Source: Gammaproteobacteria bacterium (GTDB lineage: Bacteria; Pseudomonadota; Gammaproteobacteria; Steroidobacterales; Steroidobacteraceae). Taken from it: 64,000 nucleotides of DNA. Positions within the stretch are counted from its first letter, which is position 1; each line of letters begins with the position of its first letter. Both the position numbers and the translations under genes were made by a program. Positions 41,779-52,064 of the stretch are shown here, piece after piece. The notes under the pieces were generated by a model. That model was not told where the DNA came from. It ran no database searches and saw only the letters and a program-made list of their open reading frames with translations. The DNA lies in the NCBI GenBank assembly GCA_011391405.1, contig JAABQQ010000271.1, positions 1-64,000 of the forward strand, read 5' to 3'.

Positions 41779-44093
41779 TCTGCCTCGGGTGGCGGCGGCG
41801 CCAGGACTTCACGTGAACCGTTGGTATTCAACGGCCCGACGAGTCCCGCGGCCTCCATCGCCTCGATCATGCGGGCAGCACGGTTGTAGCCGATCTTGAG
41901 ACGCCGCTGGACGCCCGAGATCGACGCCTTGCGGCTCTCGGTGACGATCCTGACCGCCTCGTCGTACAGCGCGTCCTGCTCGGCGTCGGCGCCCTCGCCG
42001 CCCTCGCCTTCCTCGCCCGGCAAGCCGGGGATCGGCATCGACGGACCGTCCAGGATCTCGTCGATGTAGATCGGCGCCGAATGCGTGCGCAGCGACGACG
42101 CGACCCTGTGGACTTCCTGGTCGGACACGAACGCACCGTGCACACGCACGGGGTGCGATGTGCCGGGCTGCATGTACAGCATGTCGCCGTGACCGAGCAG
42201 GCTCTCGGCGCCGCTCTGGTCGAGAATCGTGCGCGAGTCGACCTTGGCCGACACCTGGAACGCGATGCGAGTCGGGATGTTCGCCTTGATCAGGCCGGTG
42301 ATGACGTCGACCGACGGCCGCTGCGTCGCCAGGATCAAGTGGATGCCCGAAGCGCGGGCCTTCTGCGCCAGGCGTGCGATCAGCTCTTCGACCTTCTTGC
42401 CAACGATCATCATCATGTCGGCGAGCTCGTCGACGATGACCACGATGAACGGCAGCGGTTCGCAGAACGGCACGGTCGCCGGGTCGCCGCCCGGAGGCAG
42501 GCGCTTCATCTCGATCGGGTCCTTGATCGGCGTGCCCGCATCGGCCGCATCCTTGACCTTGCGGTTGTAACCCGCCAGGTTGCGCACGCCCGCCGCCGCC
42601 ATCAACTGGTAACGCCGCTCCATTTCCGCAACGCACCAGCGCAGCGCGTTTGCCGCCTGCTTCATGTCGGTGACGACTGGCGCCAGCAGGTGCGGAATGC
42701 CCTCGTACACCGAGAGTTCCAGCATCTTCGGGTCGATCATGATCAGTCGCACGTGCTCGGGCGTCGACTTGTAGAGCAGCGACAGCACCATCGCGTTGAC
42801 CGCGGTGGACTTGCCCGAACCCGTGGTGCCGCCGACCAGCAGGTGCGGCATGCGGCCGAGGTCGGCCACCACCGGGTTGCCGCCGATGTCCTTGCCGAGC
42901 ACCAGCGCGATCGGCGAGGCCATTTCGTCGTAAGCCCGCGACTTGATGATCTCGCCGAGCGTGACCATTTCGCGCGTCTCGTTCGGGATCTCGAGACCCA
43001 TCGTCGACTTGCCCGGAATGATCTCGACGACGCGCACGCTGATGGCGGAGAGCGCGCGAGCCAGGTCCTTCGCGAGGTTGGAGATCTGCGCCACTTTCAC
43101 GCCGGGCGCCGGGCGCAGCTCGAAACGCGTGATGACCGGGCCCGGATGCACTTCGACGACTTCGGCTTCGACGCCGAAATCGCGCAGCTTCAATTCGACC
43201 AGGCGCGACATGGCCTCGAGCGCTTCGGCGGAATAGCCGCCGACTCGCGCAGGCGGATCGTCGAGCAGTGACAGCGCGGGCAATGCCGTCGCACCCGGTC
43301 GCTCGAACAGCGCCACCTGCTTTTCCTTCTCGACGCGCTCGCTCTTCTCGACCTTCGGCGCGGGCGACTCGATCTTCGGCGGCTTGCGCTCGGCGACTTT
43401 TTTCTGCTCTTCGCGCACGACGACTTCGCGCGCCTGCCGCACTTCCTTGCCGATGCTCTGGTCGCGACGCTCGGACAGGCGCTCGCGCACAAACGAGTAA
43501 CCACGCAGCACCCGGGTGCCGACCGCGTCCATGACGTTGAACCATGACAGGCCGGTGGCCAGCGAGACCGAACCGAGCCAGACCGCGAACAGCAGCAGCG
43601 TCGCGCCAAGGAAGCTCATCGAGCCGGCGAGGCCCTCGCCGAGCAGGGAGCCGACGACACCGCCGGCCGTGTTGGGGAAGCCATTGCCGGAAAAATGCAG
43701 CGTGGCAAGGCCGCAGCTGCTCGCGAGCGCCAGGAAGAATCCCAGGCCGCGGAAAGAGGCCGAGCGACGGTCGACGGGTTCGCGGCTGCCGCGCTCCTGG
43801 AACAGGTGATACCCCGCGATGCCCAGCATGATCGGGAACAGGTAGGCCGGCAGGCCGAACAGCACGAAGAACAGGTCGGACAGCCAGGCGCCGAACGGGC
43901 CGATCAGGTTGGTGACCGGGCCGGGCTGACCGGTCGAGGAAAAGGCGGGATCCGCCCTGTCGTAACTGACGAGTGCGGCAAACAGGATCAGTGCCAGGGC
44001 ACCGAAGATCCAGAGAGCGCTTTCGCGCAGTCCACGGGCCACGTGAGCCGCCTGGTCGCCTCCGCCGGCACGTTTCGCTTCCGCCTTAGCCAA
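41775..44093 (-). CDS. ftsK: DNA translocase FtsK
   Basis: N-terminal TM domain; [28 protein letters not shown]-terminal gamma winged helix [45 protein letters not shown]. Confidence 0.97.
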   Translation of the reverse strand: MAKAEAKRAGGGDQAAHVARGLRESALWIFGALALILFAALVSYDRADPAFSSTGQPGPVTNLIGPFGAWLSDLFFVLFGLPAYLFPIMLGIAGYHLFQERGSREPVDRRSASFRGLGFFLALASSCGLATLHFSGNGFPNTAGGVVGSLLGEGLAGSMSFLGATLLLFAVWLGSVSLATGLSWFNVMDAVGTRVLRGYSFVRERLSERRDQSIGKEVRQAREVVVREEQKKVAERKPPKIESPAPKVEKSERVEKEKQVALFERPGATALPALSLLDDPPARVGGYSAEALEAMSRLVELKLRDFGVEAEVVEVHPGPVITRFELRPAPGVKVAQISNLAKDLARALSAISVRVVEIIPGKSTMGLEIPNETREMVTLGEIIKSRAYDEMASPIALVLGKDIGGNPVVADLGRMPHLLVGGTTGSGKSTAVNAMVLSLLYKSTPEHVRLIMIDPKMLELSVYEGIPHLLAPVVTDMKQAANALRWCVAEMERRYQLMAAAGVRNLAGYNRKVKDAADAGTPIKDPIEMKRLPPGGDPATVPFCEPLPFIVVIVDELADMMMIVGKKVEELIARLAQKARASGIHLILATQRPSVDVITGLIKANIPTRIAFQVSAKVDSRTILDQSGAESLLGHGDMLYMQPGTSHPVRVHGAFVSDQEVHRVASSLRTHSAPIYIDEILDGPSMPIPGLPGEEGEGGEGADAEQDALYDEAVRIVTESRKASISGVQRRLKIGYNRAARMIEAMEAAGLVGPLNTNGSREVLAPPPPEAD

Positions 44094-44185
44094 ATCTCAT
44101 CACCTGATAGTTCAAGAGTTGCATGTAACCCGTTGGTTTACATAAGCCTACCGCTAGCGGAGGCAGGTCGCCACCCCGAAAATCG

Positions 44186-45310
<1,125 letters not shown>

Positions 45311-45316
45311 CGCGCC

Positions 45317-46528
45317 GTGCCGCTGAACGCCGAGGTCGTCGACCGCATCGCCGAGGTCGACGCCCACGACTGGGACGCACTCGACCGTACAGGCCACCCG
45401 TTCCTGAAGCACGCATTCCTCGATGCGCTCGAAGCCACCGGCTGCGTCGGTGGCGACTCGGGCTGGATCCCCGCGCACCTCGTGATTCGTGACTCACCCA
45501 GCGGCAAGCTTGTCGCTGCCGTGCCGCAGTACCTGAAGACCCATTCCTGGGGCGAGTTCGTGTTCGACTGGAGCTGGGCCCAGTCGTACCAGCACTCGGG
45601 CCTCGAGTACTACCCGAAGCAGCTGTCGGCGATTCCGTTCACGCCGGTGACGGGCCCGCGATTCCTGCTGTCCCGCGACGGCAACGCGCAGGCGGACCTG
45701 CGCGAGCAGCTGGCCGCCCTGCTGCTCGAGTCGGCGCGGCACGCGACCGCTTCGGGCGCGCACGTCAACTTCACGCTCGACGAAGACCAGGCGGCGCTGG
45801 AGCGCGCGGGGTTCATGCGCCGGCACGATTGCCGCTTTCTCTGGCACAACCACGACTACCGCACCTTCCATGATTTCCTCGCGACGTTCCGTGCCGACAA
45901 GCGCAAGAAAGTGAAACGCGAGCGGCGCAAGGTCGAGGAATCAGGCATTGCATTCCGTTCGCTCGCCGGCGAAGACATCGATGCCGGCCTGTGGCACACG
46001 ATCTTCGGTTTCTCCGAGCGCACGTTCCTGCGCCACGGCAACGGGCACTACCTCAACGTCGAGTTCCTGCTGCGGGTCTCGGCGGCGCTGCCAGGCTCGG
46101 TCGTCGTGAAAGTCGCGGAACGGGCGGGTACGCCGGTTGCGGCCGCCATCTTTTTCGCAGGCGGCGGCTGGCTCTATGGCCGCTACTGGGGCTCGGCCGT
46201 GCAGGAAGATTCACTGCACTTCGAAGCCTGCTACTACCAGGGCATCGAGCACTGCATCGAGCACGGCCTGCAGTTCTTCGACCCGGGCACGCAGGGCGAA
46301 CACAAACTCGCGCGCGGCTTCGAGCCAACGCGCACGACTTCGGCGCACTGGCTCGAGCACGCCGGCTTTCGCAACGCCGTCGCACGTTATCTCGAACGCG
46401 AGCGCGCAGCCGTCGACGATTACATCGAAGCCGCTCGCCAGCACCTGCCTTTCCAGCGCACCACGGCGGCGCCGCCAGATTTGATGCCGGGTGCGACTAC
46501 CACGGGCGACGACTCCGCAGCGCCATGA
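45317..46528 (+). CDS. GNAT/FemAB-like protein (PF04339-type)
   Basis: HPFLKHAFLDALEATGCVG; FRADKRKKVKRERRKVEESGI; GTQGEHKLARGFEPTRTTSAHWL. Confidence 0.88.
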   Translation: MPLNAEVVDRIAEVDAHDWDALDRTGHPFLKHAFLDALEATGCVGGDSGWIPAHLVIRDSPSGKLVAAVPQYLKTHSWGEFVFDWSWAQSYQHSGLEYYPKQLSAIPFTPVTGPRFLLSRDGNAQADLREQLAALLLESARHATASGAHVNFTLDEDQAALERAGFMRRHDCRFLWHNHDYRTFHDFLATFRADKRKKVKRERRKVEESGIAFRSLAGEDIDAGLWHTIFGFSERTFLRHGNGHYLNVEFLLRVSAALPGSVVVKVAERAGTPVAAAIFFAGGGWLYGRYWGSAVQEDSLHFEACYYQGIEHCIEHGLQFFDPGTQGEHKLARGFEPTRTTSAHWLEHAGFRNAVARYLERERAAVDDYIEAARQHLPFQRTTAAPPDLMPGATTTGDDSAAP

Positions 46529-47223
46529 TTCCCTGGCTCAAACCCACGGATCCGCCCGATGCTTTTCCAGCAGTCACGCGCGCGCTGTCCGATCCGGACG
46601 GCCTGCTCTGCGTGGGCGGCGACCTGCGTCCCGAACGCCTGCTGGCGGCCTATCGACGCGGCATCTTTCCCTGGTACTCCGAGGGTCAACCCATCCTGTG
46701 GTGGTCGCCCGATCCGCGCATGGTGCTGTTCACCGACGAGTTCAAGGTTGCACGGAGCCTGGGCAAGTCGCTGCGCAACCGCGGGTTCCGCGTGACTTTC
46801 GACACCTGTTTCGACACGGTGATCGCGATGTGTGCCGACAGTGGCACCCGCGCGCATGAGGGCACCTGGATTTCGCCCGCCATGCGCGCGGCGTACGGCG
46901 AATTGCACCGGCTCGGGCACGCGCACTCGGTCGAGGTCTGGCTCGACGATCGTCTCGTCGGCGGTCTCTACGGACTGCTGCTGGGTCGGATTTTCTTCGG
47001 TGAATCGATGTTCAGTACCGAGACCGATGCCAGCAAGGTCGCGCTGCACGATCTCGTGCACTGGTTGCGGCAGCGCAACGTGGAGTTGATCGACTGCCAG
47101 GTCGCCAGCGATCACCTGTTCACGCTCGGCGCGAGGCTGATTCCGCGCGCCGACTTCATCGCGCAACTCGAACGCGGGATTCCAGCCCTCGCGCCGGACA
47201 CCTCGAGCGGCGACGCAGGCTGA
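46525..47223 (+). CDS. aat: Leucyl/phenylalanyl-tRNA-protein transferase
   Basis: [61 protein letters not shown]. Confidence 0.96.
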   Translation: MIPWLKPTDPPDAFPAVTRALSDPDGLLCVGGDLRPERLLAAYRRGIFPWYSEGQPILWWSPDPRMVLFTDEFKVARSLGKSLRNRGFRVTFDTCFDTVIAMCADSGTRAHEGTWISPAMRAAYGELHRLGHAHSVEVWLDDRLVGGLYGLLLGRIFFGESMFSTETDASKVALHDLVHWLRQRNVELIDCQVASDHLFTLGARLIPRADFIAQLERGIPALAPDTSSGDAG

Positions 47224-47380
47224 CGCAGCGCCTGGTCTGCCGCGGTCCGGCGCATTCCGCGTCGACGGGCCACCCCTCCATGCGAAGCCGGAATCGCCGC
47301 GACACGGGGTGGGTTCGCATTGCTTTCAAACGGGCCTTTATGCAGAATTCGCGCGACTTTTGCGGTGCATGGGAAGGTGC

Positions 47381-47599
47381 ATGTCGAAGGAAGAGGCGAT
47401 CCAGATGGAAGGCCGCGTGGTCGAAACGCTGCCGAACACGACGTTCCGCGTGCAACTGCAGAACGGTCATCTCGTGACGGCCCACATCTCCGGCAAGATG
47501 CGCAAGAACTACATCCGCATCCTCACGGGCGACAGCGTCACCGTCGAAATGACGCCGTATGACCTGACCAAGGGTCGAATCGTTTATCGCGGACGCTAA
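47381..47599 (+). CDS. infA: Translation initiation factor IF-1
   Basis: [72 protein letters not shown]. Confidence 0.98.
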   Translation: MSKEEAIQMEGRVVETLPNTTFRVQLQNGHLVTAHISGKMRKNYIRILTGDSVTVEMTPYDLTKGRIVYRGR

Positions 47600-47650
47600 G
47601 CGCACTGTTGCACCGGTCCGGTCCTGTGCCGGCGGGTCGCTGGGTTGCTG

Positions 47651-47675
47651 AAAGCCGGCTGTGCCGGCTTTTTCG
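47651..47675 (+). terminator. Rho-independent terminator downstream of infA
   Basis: aaagccggc-tgt-gccggcttttt. Confidence 0.85.
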
Positions 47676-47717
47676 TTTCTGGCTCGAGCGAGGACGATCA
47701 GGAGCCCGGACGTGAAG

Positions 47718-47793
47718 GGACTGGCTTCCGGTTCTGAGTCTGGCGAGCGGAAAGGCAGACACGCTCGCCAGACTCAGAACCGGAAGCCAGTCC
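47718..47793. repeat. Large hairpin H1 with GGAAAGGCAGACAC apical core
   Basis: Perfect 31-bp arms (47718-47748 / 47763-47793), 14-nt loop ggaaaggcagacac. Confidence 0.93.
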
Positions 47794-48071
47794 TGACGGC
47801 CTGCGCCTGAGCGGCTCGTCGGGCCAGAACGAAATGCGGCAATAGCGGGTGTGCTTCAGGCCCGACGATCCGCACGGCGCATGCAGCCGGACGGATGCAG
47901 AGGCACTCAGCGTCGGGTGGAGGGCGCGCTGCGACGGGCCAGCAGGAAGCTGATCTGGGTGCACAGGCTCAGGCTGCCCTGCCCTCGACGACGGTGCTGA
48001 CGTCGAACCCGCGGCACGGTGAACCCGGGCGCTGCCCGATGACCTTCTCCAAGTTGGCGTGCGCCGTGCGA

Positions 48072-48095
48072 CCTTTTCCGCCTGCGCGGAAAAGG
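48072..48095. repeat. Short perfect hairpin
   Basis: ccttttccgc-ctgc-gcggaaaagg. Confidence 0.85.
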
Positions 48096-48116
48096 CGCTC
48101 AGGCGCGTGACGTCCA

Positions 48117-48191
48117 GCGTCTTTTGCGGTCTCCTTTCCGGCGAGCGTGTCTGCCTTTCCGCTCGCCGGATAAGGAGACCGCAAAGGACGC
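48117..48191. repeat. Large hairpin H2, same core in opposite orientation
   Basis: Arms gcgtcttttgcggtctcctttccggcgagc / gctcgccggataaggagaccgcaaaggacgc (1-nt bulge, few mismatches); loop gtgtctgcctttcc. Confidence 0.9.
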
Positions 48192-48276
48192 CAAGGACCC
48201 TCACCCGCCCTGCAGTCAACCTCTCCCGCCGCAGCGAAAAAAGTGCAACCGGGCGCAAGCCAGACCGCGGGAGAGG

Positions 48277-50547
48277 TTACTCGAGCAGCGCGGGCTCATC
48301 CGCGCTGCGAGACTCGACCTTCAGCGCACCGTCCTCGCCGACGCTCACGAAGGCATGCCCCCCATGTTCCAGGCTGCCAAACAGCAGCTCTTCCGCGAGC
48401 GGCCGCTTGATGAACTCCTGGATGATGCGGGCCATCGGCCGCGCGCCCATCTTCGGGTCGTAGCCGCGCCTGGCGATCCACGCCCGCGCGTCTTCGTCGA
48501 TGTGCAGCTGCACGCCCTTCGTCTCGAGCTGCGCCTCGACTTCGACCAGCAGCTTGTCGACGACGCGCTGGATCGTCCGCTCGTCGAGCGGCCCGAACTG
48601 CACCACCGCGTCGAGGCGGTTGCGGAACTCCGGCGCGAACATCCTCTTGATCGCTTCGGCGCCATCGCTCGCATGGTCCTGCGTGACGAAACCAACCGAC
48701 GTGCGGCTCATGTCCGCAGCACCCGCGTTGGTCGTCATGACGATCACGACGTGGCGGAAGTCCGCCTTGCGGCCGTTGTTGTCCGTCAGCGTGCCGTGGT
48801 CCATGACCTGCAGCAGCAGGTTGAACACGTCAGGGTGCGCCTTCTCGATCTCGTCGAGCAGCAGCACGCAGTGCGGGTGCTTGGTGATCGCTTCCGTCAG
48901 CAGCCCGCCCTGGTCGAATCCAACGTAACCCGGAGGCGCGCCGATCAGCCGCGACACCGTGTGCCGCTCCATGTACTCCGACATGTCGAAGCGCACGAGT
49001 TCGACGCCCAGCGTCAACGCGAGCTGTCGCGTCACTTCCGTCTTGCCGACACCCGTCGGCCCGGCGAACAGGAACGAACCCACCGGCTTGCGCTGGTCGC
49101 CGAGGCCCGAGCGCGCCATCTTGATCGACGACGACAGCGTGTCGATCGCCTTGTCCTGGCCGTAGATCACGAGCTTCAGGTTGCGCTCGAGGTTCTTCAG
49201 CACGTCGCGGTCGTTGCTCGACACGGTTTTCGGCGGGATGCGTGCAATGCGTGCGACGACGTCTTCGATCTGTTCGACCGTCACGAACTCGGCACGCTGG
49301 TCAACCGGCTTCAACCGCTGCCGCGCGCCCGCTTCGTCGATCACGTCGATCGCCTTGTCGGGCAGGTGGCGGTCGTTGATGTGGCGCGCCGACAGCTCGG
49401 CCGCGGCCTTCAGCGCGTCGTCCGCGTACTTGACGCCGTGGTGCTCCTCGAAGCGCGCGCGCAGTCCATGCAGGATCTCGATGGTTTCCGCGACCGTGGG
49501 CTCGACCACGTCGATCTTCTGGAAGCGCCGCGTCAGCGCGTGGTCCTTCTCGAAGATGCCGCGGTATTCCTGGTACGTGGTCGAGCCGATGCAGCGCAAC
49601 TCGCCATTGGCGAGCGCCGGCTTGATCAGGTTGGACGCGTCCATCACGCCACCCGAGGCGGCACCCGCGCCAATCACCGTATGGATCTCGTCGATGAACA
49701 GGATCGCGCCCGGCTGCTTCTTGATCTCGGCGAGCACGCCCTTCAGGCGCTTCTCGAAATCGCCGCGGTACTTGGTGCCCGCGATCAGCGACCCGAGGTC
49801 GAGCGAGTAGACGGTGCTGTCCGCGAGCACGTCCGGCACCTTGCCCTCGACGATCATGCGCGCCAGGCCTTCCACCAGCGCGGTCTTGCCCACGCCCGCC
49901 TCACCCACGTACAGCGGATTGTTCTTGCGGCGGCGGCAGAGGATTTCGACGGTGCGCTCGATTTCGAGCGCGCGGCCGATGAGCGGATCGATGCGTCCTT
50001 CCTGGGCGAGCCGGTTCAGGTTGGTGGCGAACTTCTCGAGCGCGGAGGCGCCTTCCGCGTCGCGCTCCGATTCGGTCTGCGCCGGCGCTTCTTCGGCGGA
50101 GCGCGGCGCATCCTCGGACTTCGACAGCCCGTGGGAGATGAAATTGACGACGTCGAGGCGCGAGATCTCCTGCAGCCCGAGCAGGTAGGCCGCGTGCGAG
50201 TGCTTTTCGCTGAAAATCGCGACCAGCACGTTGGCAACGGCGACCTCCTTCTTGCCGCTCGACTGGACGTGGAACACGGCCCGCTGCAGCACGCGCTGGA
50301 AACCCAGCGTGGGTTGCACTTCGCGGTCGTCGTCCTGCTTGAGGCGGGGGGTGGTCTGGTCGACGAAGTCCTTGAGCTCGTTGCGCAGGCGCGTGGCGTC
50401 GGCCCCGCACGCGCGCAGGATTTCACGGACCTTGGGGGTGTCGATGATGGCCAGCAGCAGGTGCTCGACCGTCATGAATTCATGCCTGGCTTCCCGGGCG
50501 CCCTGGAAGGCCTCGTTCAGGCAGATCTCGAGTTCGCTGCTCAACAC
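48277..50547 (-). CDS. clpA: ATP-dependent Clp protease ATP-binding subunit ClpA
   Basis: MLSSELEICLNEAFQGAREARHEFMTVEHLLLAI; GEAGVGKTALVEGLA; GPTGVGKTEVTRQLA. Confidence 0.97.
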   Translation of the reverse strand: MLSSELEICLNEAFQGAREARHEFMTVEHLLLAIIDTPKVREILRACGADATRLRNELKDFVDQTTPRLKQDDDREVQPTLGFQRVLQRAVFHVQSSGKKEVAVANVLVAIFSEKHSHAAYLLGLQEISRLDVVNFISHGLSKSEDAPRSAEEAPAQTESERDAEGASALEKFATNLNRLAQEGRIDPLIGRALEIERTVEILCRRRKNNPLYVGEAGVGKTALVEGLARMIVEGKVPDVLADSTVYSLDLGSLIAGTKYRGDFEKRLKGVLAEIKKQPGAILFIDEIHTVIGAGAASGGVMDASNLIKPALANGELRCIGSTTYQEYRGIFEKDHALTRRFQKIDVVEPTVAETIEILHGLRARFEEHHGVKYADDALKAAAELSARHINDRHLPDKAIDVIDEAGARQRLKPVDQRAEFVTVEQIEDVVARIARIPPKTVSSNDRDVLKNLERNLKLVIYGQDKAIDTLSSSIKMARSGLGDQRKPVGSFLFAGPTGVGKTEVTRQLALTLGVELVRFDMSEYMERHTVSRLIGAPPGYVGFDQGGLLTEAITKHPHCVLLLDEIEKAHPDVFNLLLQVMDHGTLTDNNGRKADFRHVVIVMTTNAGAADMSRTSVGFVTQDHASDGAEAIKRMFAPEFRNRLDAVVQFGPLDERTIQRVVDKLLVEVEAQLETKGVQLHIDEDARAWIARRGYDPKMGARPMARIIQEFIKRPLAEELLFGSLEHGGHAFVSVGEDGALKVESRSADEPALLE

Positions 50548-50551
50548 GGCT

Positions 50552-50869
50552 TCAGGCCTCTTCCATGGTGCAGAGTAATGGGTGCTGGTGCTGCCGGGCG
50601 TAGGTAGTGACCTGCGCTACCTTGGTTTCCGCGATTTCGAAGGTGTACACGCCGCAGACCCCCTTGCCCTTGGTATGGACCTCCAGCATCACCCGCGTAG
50701 CCGCGGTGCGGTCCAGCCCGAAAATGTGTTCAAGCACGTCCACCACGAATTCCATCGGGGTGTAGTCGTCGTTCAGGAGCACGACCTGGTAGAGGGGTGG
50801 TCGCTTGGTCTGCGGCCGGGCCTCCTCCACGATCAGACCGTGGCCCTGCTGTGTATGTTCCTCGCTCAT
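50552..50869 (-). CDS. clpS: ATP-dependent Clp protease adaptor ClpS
   Basis: [58 protein letters not shown]. Confidence 0.97.
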   Translation of the reverse strand: MSEEHTQQGHGLIVEEARPQTKRPPLYQVVLLNDDYTPMEFVVDVLEHIFGLDRTAATRVMLEVHTKGKGVCGVYTFEIAETKVAQVTTYARQHQHPLLCTMEEA

Positions 50870-51083
50870 CGCCCGCCTGCAGCAACCGAAAGACCTATAT
50901 AGGGCCACCCCCCGCCCCTGACAAGCAGCGGGACTGACTTCGTGAGGCCGCTAACAGACTGCCCAAAACGAGAGGTGGTCATCCGTATGACACGCAACTG
51001 CCTTGAGAGCCTGTCGTCCAAGTCCGTATGATGCCGTACCCCGGTGGAACGGCTTTACCGGACGGCCACTTACAAGAGACCTG

Positions 51084-52064
51084 ATGCAACTGCCCCTGAG
51101 CGTGAATGAGCGTTTTGGCCGACTCGCCTCAGTCGCACAGGGGGCCCGGGCCGATGGGTGGCAGAAGCTCCTGCCGCTGGCCGTTGCCGCGTTGCTGGTC
51201 GTCCTGCTCGCCTGGCAGCTGGTGCAGCTTACATGGGCCCTGCTGGGGGCTGGGGGCGGCGTCGCCCCCACGACAAATGCCCCTGCCGTCGTCGGGCCAC
51301 CCCCGGCCCGCACCGTGGACGTGACCGCGATTGTCAACGCCCACCTGTTTGGCGAGGCCAGCGCCCCCACCGCGGGCTCTACCGACCCGAACGCCGTGGC
51401 CGCCTCGCAGATGCCGCTGGTGCTGGTCGGCACCATCGCCAACACCGATCCCACGCTCGGGTACGCCATCATCGGCGAGAACGCCACGGCGGCGAAGGTG
51501 TACGGAGTCGGCAAGACGATCACGGGCGGCACCAAGCTCCATTCGGTCTACCCCGACCGGGCGATCCTCGACCGGGGCGGAAAACTCGAGGCCCTGATGC
51601 TGCCCAAGAAGTTCCAGGGGGGCGGTCTGTCCGCCGGGGCGCAGGCCGGAGCCAGTCCACCCGACCAGATGCTCGGCGACCGACTGCGCCAGCTGGCGGC
51701 AACCAACCCGGCGGCGATAACGGATATCCTGCGTCCGCAGCCCGTCTTTGCAAACGGCCAGCAACGCGGCTACCGCATCTACCCGGGCCGCAACCGGAGC
51801 CAGTTCAACCGGCTCGGCCTGCTGCCCGGCGACCTCGTTACGGCCATCAACGGTACGCCGCTCGACGACGCGTCGCGCGGCATGGAAATCCTGCAGACCA
51901 TGAACACCGCCTCGGCGGTCACCATGACCGTCGAACGCAACGGCGAAACGGTCCAGGTCAACGTGAACAATGCCCAGGTCGCCGCCGACGCGGCGGCGGC
52001 GGCCCTGCCGGAGGCGATCCCGGTCAATGACGTGCCGGATCAGTCCGGTAGTTCGGCGGAGTGA
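51084..52064 (+). CDS. gspC: Type II secretion system protein GspC (with PDZ-like C-terminus)
   Basis: N-terminal TM; LVLVGTIANTDPTLGYAIIGENATAAKVYGVGKTI; GYRIYPGRNRSQFNRLGLLPGDLVTAINGTPLDD. Confidence 0.9.
   Translation: MQLPLSVNERFGRLASVAQGARADGWQKLLPLAVAALLVVLLAWQLVQLTWALLGAGGGVAPTTNAPAVVGPPPARTVDVTAIVNAHLFGEASAPTAGSTDPNAVAASQMPLVLVGTIANTDPTLGYAIIGENATAAKVYGVGKTITGGTKLHSVYPDRAILDRGGKLEALMLPKKFQGGGLSAGAQAGASPPDQMLGDRLRQLAATNPAAITDILRPQPVFANGQQRGYRIYPGRNRSQFNRLGLLPGDLVTAINGTPLDDASRGMEILQTMNTASAVTMTVERNGETVQVNVNNAQVAADAAAAALPEAIPVNDVPDQSGSSAE

Noticed and set aside
41809-43545. 578-aa minus-strand ORF inside ftsK
   Set aside because: Alternative frame of ftsK; Arg/Gly-rich without motifs.
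47698-48258. 186-aa minus-strand ORF in the infA-clpA gap
   Set aside because: It translates straight through hairpins H1 and H2 and has Arg/Ser/Pro-rich composition typical of non-coding high-GC sequence.
48124-50607. 827-aa plus-strand ORF antisense to clpA
   Set aside because: Shadow ORF of the GC-rich clpA frame; clpA has full family motifs and the antisense product has none.
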